Origin: Chitinophaga filiformis
GTDB taxonomy: Bacteria; Bacteroidota; Bacteroidia; Chitinophagales; Chitinophagaceae
Assembly (NCBI RefSeq): GCF_023100805.1
Contig: NZ_CP095855.1
Coordinates: 6,861,001 to 6,925,000 of the forward strand
DNA: 64,000 nt
Reading direction: 5' to 3'
Made by a program: the position numbers and the translations under genes. The notes beneath the pieces were generated by a model that made no database searches, had not been told where the DNA came from, and was given only the letters and a program-made list of their open reading frames with translations. This document shows, one piece after another, positions 35,595 through 43,894 of the stretch (position 1 is its first letter; each line of letters starts with the position of its first letter).

Positions 35595-36596
35595 TTACTT
35601 CATCTTACTCGGACTAACGCCGAATTTTTTCTTGAACGCAAGACTGAAGTGCTGTATAGAAGAAAAACCCAGTTGCTCCGCTATCTCAGTGAGAGAATAC
35701 TCCTGCGCGACAATCATCTTCCTCGCATAATCCATTCTGTGATCATTCAGATAACCAAACACAGTATTATCAAACACCTGCCGAAAACCATTCTTCAATT
35801 TAAACTCATTTAACCCCGCCGACCTTGACAACTCAGCCAACGAAGGTGGGTTTTGCATATTTTTTAACAACAGGTCCTTAGCATAGTGAATCTTCTCCCT
35901 GTCGGCCGCAGACACCGTGAAGGAATCTGTCCGTACATGCTCTACCCGCTCGTATTGCTCACATTGCAATGCCAAGAGTTCCAAGGCTTTGGATTGCAAA
36001 AATAGTTTCTTGACGCCACCTGTAAAATGGCACTGGCGTATTTCTTCCAGCACCATCAGCATACGGGTGGTAATAGGCGGGTTGACCTTCTTATTAAGAT
36101 AGGCGCCCTTGCCGCCAGCAACTTCATTAGCCAAATTATCCAGCACACGCCCACCGTTGGCAGCAATATCCAGGAATCTGTCGGTGGAAAAAGCGAGCGC
36201 CATCAGCTCGAATCCCCGCTGTTTATCGACATCAATGTTTTCTGCAGGACTGGGATTAAAAAAGAGATTGTGCTCAAGGGATTGGTAGCGGCGCTTGCCG
36301 AAATTGCCTGTAAGCAGATCCGGTCCGGTCGCAAACTGGCCATTCAGCATGAAGATCAATGATATTGTAGGAACATGCTCGCTTGTATAGATGTGGAGGT
36401 TCTCGTGAACGTGAACATCTCCTATCGCAATATGATATCCGTCAAAATAGATCTCCTTAAAACTGGCGTCTGCAAAATGATAGTTGAATTGCTGCTTTTC
36501 CTCTATCAGGGAAGGAGAAAGGAATTTCGGCAGCGGAAAATCCATCTGCTCACTGTATATCAATTCACTTGCATCATTTTTAATCTGGATATCCAT
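35595..36596 (-). CDS. AraC family transcriptional regulator
   Basis: 333 residues. The N-terminal two thirds resemble a PqrA/YSIRK-type sensor region without a clear named domain. The C-terminal AraC domain (about 228-331) contains LAELSRSAGLNEFKLKNGFRQ and LTEIAEQLGFSSIQHFSLAFKK with the typical FGVSPSKMK ending. It is divergent from a small HMA-like gene and the TonB receptor operon by 105 bp, and related AraC regulators sit beside such receptor operons, so it may control them. Confidence 0.88.
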   Translation of the reverse strand: MDIQIKNDASELIYSEQMDFPLPKFLSPSLIEEKQQFNYHFADASFKEIYFDGYHIAIGDVHVHENLHIYTSEHVPTISLIFMLNGQFATGPDLLTGNFGKRRYQSLEHNLFFNPSPAENIDVDKQRGFELMALAFSTDRFLDIAANGGRVLDNLANEVAGGKGAYLNKKVNPPITTRMLMVLEEIRQCHFTGGVKKLFLQSKALELLALQCEQYERVEHVRTDSFTVSAADREKIHYAKDLLLKNMQNPPSLAELSRSAGLNEFKLKNGFRQVFDNTVFGYLNDHRMDYARKMIVAQEYSLTEIAEQLGFSSIQHFSLAFKKKFGVSPSKMK

Positions 36597-36701
36597 AAAA
36601 ATCCTTTAAGTATAAATTTTAATCCCTTTCATGTAACAACTATCCGGATGGAGACCACCAATTTTGCACAAAAATATCCCTTAATATTTAATATTATAGT
36701 C

Positions 36702-36920
36702 ATGGAGATCGGAATATTCCGTACAAATATATGTACCCATCAGGACAAGAATGATGTCATACAGGCTATACAACAACACTTTAACACTAGTAATTGTAGT
36801 ATCGATATTGAAGATTGTGACAAAGTGATGCGTGTTGTTGCCGGTCCGGCTATTGTAGAAGAGAATGATATCATACTTTTTGTCAGCAAGATGGGCTACC
36901 AGTGCGAAAAACTCGACTAA
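36702..36920 (+). CDS. Small HMA-like (ferredoxin-fold) protein
   Basis: 72 residues from the ATG at 36702. The longer frame starting at 36375 overlaps the divergent AraC gene and is rejected. The protein reads MEIGIFRTNICTHQDKNDV, then HFNTSNCSIDIEDCDKVMRV and IILFVSKMGYQCEKLD, a beta-alpha-beta-beta-alpha-beta layout like heavy-metal-associated domains, but without their CxxC motif. It lies between the AraC gene and a TonB receptor gene on the same strand as the latter (134-bp gap). Function unknown; metal or ligand sensing is speculation. Confidence 0.7.
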   Translation: MEIGIFRTNICTHQDKNDVIQAIQQHFNTSNCSIDIEDCDKVMRVVAGPAIVEENDIILFVSKMGYQCEKLD

Positions 36921-37054
36921 GTTATCCAGCCCCGAAAAATTCCCCTATAGCCTTATAGGGGTAACCCCTTCCCTCCACGTCATATATGCGTAAACAAAAA
37001 ATGTTATAGCAAGGCCAGCTATCTGCTATTAAATTACAAGAACCTTAACCTTAT

Positions 37055-39433
37055 ATGAAGACAAGATTACTTATGCTGCTTGGCGCATGCCTGCTGCTCA
37101 TACAAGTCCGTCATGCCAGTGCACAACAGAAATTTACTGTAAGCGGTTATGTAAAAGACCAGCAAAATGGTGAAAGCCTGATCGGTATATCTGTATCAAA
37201 AGCAGGAACCAGCCTGGGCACTGTGACCAATGAATATGGCTTTTATTCTCTTACCCTGCCTGCCGGCGATCACGAAATCCAGTTTTCTTACATTGGTTAC
37301 GCACCTGTTAAAATGAGCGTATCCCTAAGATCCAACAAGAACCTGGATGTAAAAATGGAGAAATCCAGCAGCCAGTTAAGTACGGTAACAGTAACCGGCA
37401 ATAAACAGGAAAAAGCGGTAAATACACTTACTACTAGTCTCAACAGGCTGGATATAGCTCAAATGAAGAAAATGCCCACCTTCATGGGAGAAGTGGATGT
37501 ACTCCGCTCCATCCAGACACTGCCGGGGGTAAATACAGTAGGGGAAGGCGCCAACGGGTTTAACGTCCGTGGTGGTGCGGCAGATGAAAATCTCATCCTG
37601 CTGGACGAAGCCCCTGTTTATAACTCCACACACATGATGGGTTTCTTCTCTGTGTTCAATCCTGACGCGGTTAAAAGTATCAATCTCCTTAAAGGCGGTT
37701 TTCCGGCTGAATACGGCGGTCGTACCTCTTCTGTACTGGATATACGCATGAAGGATGGAAACAACCAGAATTTCAATGTAAATGGTGGTATAAGCAATGT
37801 ATTCAGCAGGCTGTCGCTGGAAGGACCGATCAAAAAAGATGAATCATCCTTCATTCTTGCCGCCCGCCGTTCTTATATCGATGTCCTGATGAAGCCTTTT
37901 CTGAAGGGAGACATGAAAGATACCAAGCTGAATTTCTATGACCTGACCGGAAAGGTGAACTTTAAGCTGAACAAGAACAATACCCTGTTTGCCAGCGGCT
38001 ATCTTGGAAGGGATGTATTCGGCTTCGGTACCCAGATCGATATGAACTGGGGAAATAAGACAGCTACTGTACGCTGGAATCACGTATTCACCAATCGTAC
38101 GTTCCTGAACCTGACCACTTTTTACAGTAACTACGACTACAGTCTTAAATTCAACAACGAAAGTCAGAAAGGTGCAGGAGAAGAAAACCAGTCTTACCAC
38201 TGGACATCCAACATCATCAATTACGGCGTAAAACCTGCATTTACTTTCTACATCAATACACACAACAGCCTGCACTTCGGTCTGCAGGGCATTTATTACA
38301 CCTTTAAACCCGGTACTGGTACAGGAGTGGAAGGAGATGAAACAAGCGTAAAGGAACTGACACAACAACATGGTCTTGAGGCAGCAGCCTACCTGGATCA
38401 TGAATGGAAGCCCAGCGATAAGTTAGGCATACAGTACGGAATCAGGTTCTCCAGCTATCAGTACCTGGGTAAAGGCACCGCTTATTACTACAATGATACA
38501 ACTCCCGGCATCCGCAGAACGCTGGCTGGTACAAAAGAGTATGGCGCAAATGAGCTGATCAAGGCCTACAGTTACCTGGAACCGAGGATCACTGCCCGCT
38601 ATGCACTTACTCCGGATCATGCGATCAAGGCTTCTTATGCACGTACTACACAGTATATGCACCAGTTGTCCAATACCGCATCCCCTACCCCGCTGGACAT
38701 CTGGACACCGAGCACCAATAACATACAGCCACAGGTTGCCGACCAGTATACCATTGGATATGTATATGATGCGCCATCCAGTATCTTCGAAATATCAGCA
38801 GAGGCCTTCTATAAAAAGATGGAGCATCAGCTGGATTACATCGACAATGCGAACCTGGAGTTAAACCAGCAGATTGAAGCCGATCTGCTCCAGTCGCACA
38901 GCCGCTCTTACGGTCTGGAAGTAATGGCCAGAAAAGATATCGGCAGAACTACCGGTTGGGTAAGTTATACACTGTCCCGCTCTGAAAGACAGACAAATGG
39001 TATCAGCCAGAATGAATGGTTCCTGAATCGTTACGATCGTACTCATAACCTGAACCTCGTTATTACACATGAGTTAAACAAGCGTACCTCTCTTTCCGCC
39101 AACTGGGTTTACGCTTCCGGTACACCGGGTACATTTGCCGACAGCCGGCTGGAATTCCAGGACTGGGACATTCCTTACAACAGCACCGACAAGCGTAATA
39201 ACTACAGACTGCCTTCCTTCCACCGCCTGGACATGTCTTTAACGCTGAAAGGAAAACAGCTGCGCCGCTGGAAAGGCGAATGGGTATTCTCCCTGTATAA
39301 TGTATATGGCCGTAGAAATGCCTACACCATTTACTTCAGGCAGAATGAGGATGATCCTTCCAAAAAAGAAGCAGTTCGTCTTTCTATCATCGGTTCTATC
39401 ATCCCTGGTATTACCTACAATTTCAAATTCTAA
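37055..39433 (+). CDS. TonB-dependent receptor with CarboxypepD_reg domain
   Basis: 792 residues. A signal peptide (about 1-23) precedes a CarboxypepD_reg domain (about 28-112; GYVKDQQNGESLIGISV, TNEYGFYSLTLPAG), a TonB plug (about 125-235; VDVLRSIQTLPGV, GFNVRGGAADENLILLDEAPV, GGFPAEYGGRTSSVLDIRMKDG) and a barrel to the C-terminus, ending IPGITYNFKF. It would import a large ligand across the outer membrane using TonB energy. The gene immediately downstream encodes a DUF4249 lipoprotein, a common partner of this receptor type. The substrate is unknown. Confidence 0.93.
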   Translation: MKTRLLMLLGACLLLIQVRHASAQQKFTVSGYVKDQQNGESLIGISVSKAGTSLGTVTNEYGFYSLTLPAGDHEIQFSYIGYAPVKMSVSLRSNKNLDVKMEKSSSQLSTVTVTGNKQEKAVNTLTTSLNRLDIAQMKKMPTFMGEVDVLRSIQTLPGVNTVGEGANGFNVRGGAADENLILLDEAPVYNSTHMMGFFSVFNPDAVKSINLLKGGFPAEYGGRTSSVLDIRMKDGNNQNFNVNGGISNVFSRLSLEGPIKKDESSFILAARRSYIDVLMKPFLKGDMKDTKLNFYDLTGKVNFKLNKNNTLFASGYLGRDVFGFGTQIDMNWGNKTATVRWNHVFTNRTFLNLTTFYSNYDYSLKFNNESQKGAGEENQSYHWTSNIINYGVKPAFTFYINTHNSLHFGLQGIYYTFKPGTGTGVEGDETSVKELTQQHGLEAAAYLDHEWKPSDKLGIQYGIRFSSYQYLGKGTAYYYNDTTPGIRRTLAGTKEYGANELIKAYSYLEPRITARYALTPDHAIKASYARTTQYMHQLSNTASPTPLDIWTPSTNNIQPQVADQYTIGYVYDAPSSIFEISAEAFYKKMEHQLDYIDNANLELNQQIEADLLQSHSRSYGLEVMARKDIGRTTGWVSYTLSRSERQTNGISQNEWFLNRYDRTHNLNLVITHELNKRTSLSANWVYASGTPGTFADSRLEFQDWDIPYNSTDKRNNYRLPSFHRLDMSLTLKGKQLRRWKGEWVFSLYNVYGRRNAYTIYFRQNEDDPSKKEAVRLSIIGSIIPGITYNFKF

Positions 39434-39456
39434 CCATCCCTTAAAAAAGAACACAG

Positions 39457-40326
39457 ATGAAAAAGATCAGACTTAGCATATTAATAGCGATGGCAGCAGC
39501 TTTCACTGCGTGTGAAGATGCTATAGACATCAACGTCAAGAAGGGTACTTCCTATCCTGTACTGGATGCCTGGATCACAACTGAGCCGGGAGTGCAAAAG
39601 ATCAGGTTCACCAAATCATTACCATACACCGATCAGGCGCCTGCTCCGGTTATAGATGACGCGCTGATCACCCTGATCGATGAGACTGCAAATAAGTCCT
39701 ATCCTTTCAAATTCAGCAATGGGGTTTATACCTATGATCCCGGAGACAATGAAACCATCGGCGTGATCGGTCATGCCTACAGGTTGAGGATAGAGTACAA
39801 TACAGAAGTATTTGAAGCAATAGATACCATCAAGAGAATAACACCGATCGATTCCATCTCTTACAAGTTTAAAAAGAAAGATGAAAGCTTCGTAGAGGAA
39901 GATGGATACGTTGCAAAGTTCCATGCCATTGATATCAAAGGTGGAGTGGATTATTACTGGATGCGCTCTTACAGGAACGATCTGCAACATAAGGTAGGCG
40001 ATGCATTTTCTGTAGATGGCTATTTTGAGCAGAGTGTGCAAGATGGTTCCGCATTTATATTACCTATCCAGGAAGCGGTGACAGACTTTGATAAACCATT
40101 CCAGAAAGGAGAAAAAGTGATCGTTAAATTACGCTCACTCACTTACCAGAGTCATTTCTTCCTGACACAGGTAGACAATCAGATCAATTCTGGTGGGCTG
40201 TTTGCCAAGGTACTGGAGAATGTAAGATGCAACGCCATCAATGTTACTGCAGGTGGTGGAAAACAAAAGCTGTTAGGCTGGTTCGGTACTTCTGCCGTAA
40301 GCAGCAAAGAAAGGGTTATCGAATAA
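39457..40326 (+). CDS. DUF4249 lipoprotein
   Basis: 289 residues. A lipoprotein signal ends at TAC (Cys19), followed by the early segment EDAIDINVKKG and the beta-rich YPVLDAWITTEPG-xx-KIRFTKS that are characteristic of DUF4249. Later parts (YYWMRSYRNDL, KVIVKLRSLTYQSHFFL) agree. The family is found next to TonB-dependent receptors in Bacteroidota, as here (23-bp gap), and probably acts as a surface accessory. No enzymatic motifs. Confidence 0.88.
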   Translation: MKKIRLSILIAMAAAFTACEDAIDINVKKGTSYPVLDAWITTEPGVQKIRFTKSLPYTDQAPAPVIDDALITLIDETANKSYPFKFSNGVYTYDPGDNETIGVIGHAYRLRIEYNTEVFEAIDTIKRITPIDSISYKFKKKDESFVEEDGYVAKFHAIDIKGGVDYYWMRSYRNDLQHKVGDAFSVDGYFEQSVQDGSAFILPIQEAVTDFDKPFQKGEKVIVKLRSLTYQSHFFLTQVDNQINSGGLFAKVLENVRCNAINVTAGGGKQKLLGWFGTSAVSSKERVIE

Positions 40327-40401
40327 TACTTCACTATAACAAGCTGGCTAAAGGAGTACACTTTAGCCAGCTACACTCAAAACAATTTCAAGCAATTTTT
40401 T

Positions 40402-41028
40402 ATGAAAAAGATTTTATCAGCGCTGCTGGTGCTCGTTGCACAGCAGGCCTGGGCTCAGCATGCCACTACTGAAACATTATTCTCTTCAAAAAGCGGCAAA
40501 AAAACAACTATCGGAGCATATGGTGTCCCTGCAGCTAAATTTACACCCATTGATGGTAAATTTGGATTGTTGACAGGCGGGTACGGCGGTGTGTTGCTGG
40601 ACAGCAAGATCATGCTCGGCGCCGGCGCTTTCTCCCTGGTGAACAATGTAGATATGCCACCTCTGAATGCCAATGGCCAGAAGGAATACCTGAATCTCTG
40701 GTATACAGGTTTTGTAGCAGAATACATTCACAATTCTGACAAACTGATCCACTGGACAGCAGGAGCTTTGATCGGTGGTGGTGCGGCAGGCCGCAGAGAC
40801 AAGAACTGGTGGAACGATGATGAGTTTGACCATGACCATGTGTATGACAATCATGGGTTCTTTGTAGCAGAGCCATTTGCCAACGTAGAGCTGAATATCA
40901 CTAAATTCCTGCGTTTGGATATAGGAGCATCATACCGTTATATTGCCGGTTCCAACACAACAGGCATTACTGACGGAAAGTTAGGCGGCCCATCCATTAA
41001 TGTTGGCCTCAAGGCCGGTAAGTTCTGA
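40402..41028 (+). CDS. Hypothetical outer membrane protein
   Basis: 208 residues with a signal peptide (MKKILSALLVLVAQQAWAQ). The mature part has repeated Gly-rich strands (TIGAYGVPAAKF, GLLTGGYGGVLLD, MLGAGAFSL, WTAGALIGGGAAG) and ends LGGPSINVGLKAGKF, an aromatic barrel-type terminus. A His/Asp-rich loop (WWNDDEFDHDHVYDNHG) might bind a metal; this is inference. Third gene of the receptor-DUF4249 series. Its 3' end is repeated twice downstream in decayed form. Confidence 0.75.
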   Translation: MKKILSALLVLVAQQAWAQHATTETLFSSKSGKKTTIGAYGVPAAKFTPIDGKFGLLTGGYGGVLLDSKIMLGAGAFSLVNNVDMPPLNANGQKEYLNLWYTGFVAEYIHNSDKLIHWTAGALIGGGAAGRRDKNWWNDDEFDHDHVYDNHGFFVAEPFANVELNITKFLRLDIGASYRYIAGSNTTGITDGKLGGPSINVGLKAGKF

Positions 41029-41037
41029 TGTGACAAT

Positions 41038-41174
41038 CATTACCGACGGTAAGTGAAGACAACCCGTCCGTTAATGTTGACCTCAAGGCCGGTAAGTGCC
41101 GATGTCATAATCATTACCGACGGCAAGTAGAAACAACCCGTCCGTTAATGTTGGCCTCAAAACCAGTACGTTCT
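41038..41174 (+). pseudogene. Two decayed copies of the 3' end of the preceding gene
   Basis: The gene segment encoding DGKLGGPSINVGLKAGK (from 40965) recurs from 41038 and again from 41112, at spacings of 73 and 74 bp. Both copies carry early stops (aagtga, aagtag) and share changes such as acaacccgtccgtt that the gene lacks. This suggests the first copy decayed and was then duplicated. Confidence 0.8.
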
Positions 41175-41190
41175 AAGTAGTCATATTGAT

Positions 41191-41252
41191 ACAGGCATCG
41201 TTGCCCGTCTTGCTGAACGATTTCATGCAGCGGGTAGCATGCCTGTTTTTTT
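41191..41252 (+). terminator. Terminator of the receptor-DUF4249 series
   Basis: An 8-bp outer stem (acaggcat / atgcctgt), further inner pairing (ttgcccg with cgggta), and a run of seven T. Confidence 0.7.
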
Positions 41253-41315
41253 GTGCCCCCGTTTACCCCAGATAATCAGCGCTCTCCCCCTCTCCTAAAA
41301 AAATATCCCTCCACA

Positions 41316-41346
41316 TTTGGCAATTACGAAAACTATCGTACATTTG
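41316..41346 (+). promoter_or_regulatory. Bacteroidota-type promoter of the blaI-M56 operon
   Basis: -33 TTTG at 41316-41319, a 19-bp spacer, and a perfect -7 TACATTTG at 41339-41346. One operator lies in the spacer and another just after the -7 element, so repressor binding would block the polymerase. Confidence 0.8.
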
Positions 41347-41363
41347 TTACGAAAATATTCGTA
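41325..41363. promoter_or_regulatory. Pair of BlaI-type operators
   Basis: Two inverted repeats share arms TACGA/TCGTA: tacgaaaactatcgta (41325-41340) and tacgaaaatattcgta (41348-41363), with centres 23 bp apart. The first covers the -33/-7 spacer, the second the transcription start region. Classical BlaI/MecI sites use TACA/TGTA arms; these have a similar plan. Confidence 0.75.
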
Positions 41364-41386
41364 GATCAATAATCATTGGAAATAAA

Positions 41387-41779
41387 ATGGGTACCGCCAA
41401 AAATAACAAGCCGACAGAAAGTGAGCTGGAGATCCTGGGCATATTATGGGAAAAAGGTTCCGGTACTGTAAGGGATGTGCATGAAATACTGGAGAAAAGC
41501 AAAGATGCCGGTTATACAACCACCCTCAAGCTGATGCAGATCATGCATGAAAAAGGGTTGTTAAAAAGGGACACCAGCAGCAAGACACATGTGTATGAAG
41601 CTGCTATTTCCCGGGAAAGTACACAGCAGCAACTACTCAATAAGATGATTGATACGGTGTTTAATGGTTCTGCCTCACAGCTTGTGTTGCAGGCTTTAGG
41701 TAACCACCGTTCTTCACAGGAAGAACTGGATAAGATCAAACAATATCTGAATGAGATAGAGCAGCAACAGAAAAAGTAA
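41387..41779 (+). CDS. BlaI/MecI/CopY family repressor
   Basis: 130 residues. The N-terminal winged helix has the family signature (PTESELEILGILWEKGSGTVRDVHE) and the recognition region GYTTTLKLMQIMHEKGLLKRD. The C-terminal dimerisation helix contains the possible protease cleavage zone. BlaI proteins repress an operon until a BlaR1-type sensor has them cut. The gene is followed 31 bp later by the M56 sensor, and two matching operators lie upstream. The controlled genes here may be only this operon. Confidence 0.92.
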   Translation: MGTAKNNKPTESELEILGILWEKGSGTVRDVHEILEKSKDAGYTTTLKLMQIMHEKGLLKRDTSSKTHVYEAAISRESTQQQLLNKMIDTVFNGSASQLVLQALGNHRSSQEELDKIKQYLNEIEQQQKK

Positions 41780-41810
41780 ACCTGCGTCCACGCGCGTTAA
41801 TCTGTAAATC

Positions 41811-43793
41811 ATGATTGCACAACTTCCTTTCACCGCAGACCTGATCCAGGCTTTCGGCTGGGCTCTTCTACACTCATTCTGGCAGGCGTTTTTCATCTTT
41901 GCCTGTTTGAGGATCGTTTTACGGCTCTGGCCTCAGGCAAGTTCCAGTATAAAATATAACCTGTCTTACATCTCACTGACAGGCATTTTTACCTGGTTCT
42001 CCGTAACCCTGTGGCTACAGATAGACGCCGTAAGAAGAGTGCACCAGGCGGCTTATTTAATGATAGAAACCGGCATCAGACCTGCGGCATCTGTGGAAGT
42101 TCCGGCCATCTATAAAAGCCAGGCAGAGCTTACGGGCCTGTTCCCTGGTCTGGAAATGTGGTTCCCCGCATTAGTAGCCATTTACGTGGCGGGGGTTGCC
42201 GTCATGACTATCAAACTGACACTGGACCTTTTACAGTTGCAGCAGATCAGGAAAAAACAGGTACTTCCCATTGATGAGGCATGGGAGAAGCATCTGCAGA
42301 AACTTGCCGCGCAGCTTAAAATTCCCCGCCGGGTGAAACTGCTGATATCGCAGTACATCCAGGTGCCGGTGATGATCGGGTTCCTCAAACCAGTCATCTT
42401 ATTACCCGTAGCCATGTTCAACAGCCTGACGGCAGAACAGCTGGAAGCTATCCTGTTGCACGAACTGGCACACATCAAACGCAATGATTATCTCCTGAAT
42501 ATTTTCCAATCCATTGTAGAAACCATCCTGTTTTTTAATCCTTTTGTATGGTGGATATCAAAGAACATCCGCCTGGAAAGGGAACACTGTTGCGACGATC
42601 TTGTACTTACAAATCAGGTACAACCGCTGCATTACGCCAAAGCCCTGGTAGCATTGGAAGAATACCGGTTAACAGTCAATGCACTGGCCATGGCGGCGGC
42701 AGACAATAAACAACATTTATTTCACCGCATCAAACGCATCATGGAAATGAAAACTAAAAATATTAACTATACGCAAAAGTTATTAGCTGTAATGATCATC
42801 GCAGTAGGACTGGTGTCCATTGCATGGCTCAACCCTTCCAATAAAGAAGAACAACGCGATAAGAAAAAACCTGTTGTAAAAGAGGATATCGCGAGCGCTC
42901 CCATCGCCCCTGCCATAGTAACACCAATTGTCAATAATGCACTCAGCCTGGCGCGTTATTTTACCGACACCGTACCAGGAAAAAATGATAAGCTCCTTGA
43001 TGAAAAAATAGCCGCAGAGAAGGCTGCACGAGACGGGATGGAGGCTGCAGCCGAAGCAATGAAAAACATAGACTGGAACCAGATCAATACGGAGGTTTCC
43101 AACGCTATGAAGAACGTTGACTGGAAGAAGATCAACGAAGAAGTTTCCAACGCGATGAAAAACGTTGACTGGAAAAAGATCAACGAAGAGGTTTCTACTG
43201 CCATGAAGAATGTAGACTGGAAGAAGATTAACGAAGACGTTAAAACCAGCCTGAAAAATGTGCCTGATACGCTGGTAGATCCCAAGCTCATAGAAGAAAG
43301 CGTCCGTGTGGGCATGGAAAGCGCTAAGGCAGCTATGGCCAATATCAATATTGATGAGATTATCAAAAAGAGCATGGCTGAAGCCAAAGTAGCGATGGAC
43401 AGCAAGGAATATAAAGAGGCCATGGAAGAAGCCAGGAAAGAGATTGACAAGGCAAAGCAGGAAATCAGGGAGGCCCAGAAAAATGCCAGGAAAGAGATCA
43501 GTGCTGCCAGAAACGCTACCCGCGATGAAATCAGATTAGATGAAAAACATGTAGCTGTTGACAGAAAGCTATCTGCTAAATACAAAAATATGGTCAAAAG
43601 GATGGCTGAAGATAGATTGATAAACGTAGAAGAGGGATTCACCATAGAAAAGAAGAACGGAGTGCTCAGGATTAATGGTGTGCAACAGTCTGACGATGTG
43701 ATAAAGAAATATTCCGACGTATTGGGTAAGGCCGACGAGGCTACCATCACCGGGAAGGGAGACAACCTAAGTATCAATATCAACGAAAAATAA
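41811..43793 (+). CDS. M56 family BlaR1-type sensor peptidase with 16-residue repeats
   Basis: 660 residues. Four N-terminal helices and a cytoplasmic zinc peptidase with HELAH (His217, Glu218, His221) and the following NIRLEREHCCDD segment fit the M56/BlaR1 family; another helix (about 323-340) leads to a periplasmic tail. The tail lacks a penicillin-binding domain. It has four exact-period repeats of 16 residues (416-479, AMKNVDWKKINEEVSN type) and a long Lys/Glu-rich helix (about 500-590) before a C-terminal GLRINGVQQ-like domain. It probably senses an unknown signal and inactivates the upstream BlaI repressor. Confidence 0.9.
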   Translation: MIAQLPFTADLIQAFGWALLHSFWQAFFIFACLRIVLRLWPQASSSIKYNLSYISLTGIFTWFSVTLWLQIDAVRRVHQAAYLMIETGIRPAASVEVPAIYKSQAELTGLFPGLEMWFPALVAIYVAGVAVMTIKLTLDLLQLQQIRKKQVLPIDEAWEKHLQKLAAQLKIPRRVKLLISQYIQVPVMIGFLKPVILLPVAMFNSLTAEQLEAILLHELAHIKRNDYLLNIFQSIVETILFFNPFVWWISKNIRLEREHCCDDLVLTNQVQPLHYAKALVALEEYRLTVNALAMAAADNKQHLFHRIKRIMEMKTKNINYTQKLLAVMIIAVGLVSIAWLNPSNKEEQRDKKKPVVKEDIASAPIAPAIVTPIVNNALSLARYFTDTVPGKNDKLLDEKIAAEKAARDGMEAAAEAMKNIDWNQINTEVSNAMKNVDWKKINEEVSNAMKNVDWKKINEEVSTAMKNVDWKKINEDVKTSLKNVPDTLVDPKLIEESVRVGMESAKAAMANINIDEIIKKSMAEAKVAMDSKEYKEAMEEARKEIDKAKQEIREAQKNARKEISAARNATRDEIRLDEKHVAVDRKLSAKYKNMVKRMAEDRLINVEEGFTIEKKNGVLRINGVQQSDDVIKKYSDVLGKADEATITGKGDNLSININEK

Positions 43794-43815
43794 GCTTAAT
43801 TTCCCGTCATTCTAT

Positions 43816-43852
43816 GCGCTACTGCCGTTCATACAGCAGTGGCGCTTTTTTT
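43816..43852 (+). terminator. Terminator of the blaI-M56 operon
   Basis: A 10-bp stem with one G-T pair (gcgctactgc / gcagtggcgc), a 10-nt loop and seven T. Confidence 0.8.
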
Positions 43853-43894
43853 ATGCCTTTACCCCTTATCTTTAGGAAGCAAACCTCTTATTAT

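Noticed and set aside
36375..36701. N-terminal extension of the small HMA-like gene
   Set aside because: It is antisense to the AraC gene; the internal ATG at 36702 gives a compact domain of sensible length.
42956..43783. 275-codon antisense frame in the M56 gene
   Set aside because: Hydrophobic Ser/Phe-rich translation produced by antisense of the Lys/Glu-rich repeats.
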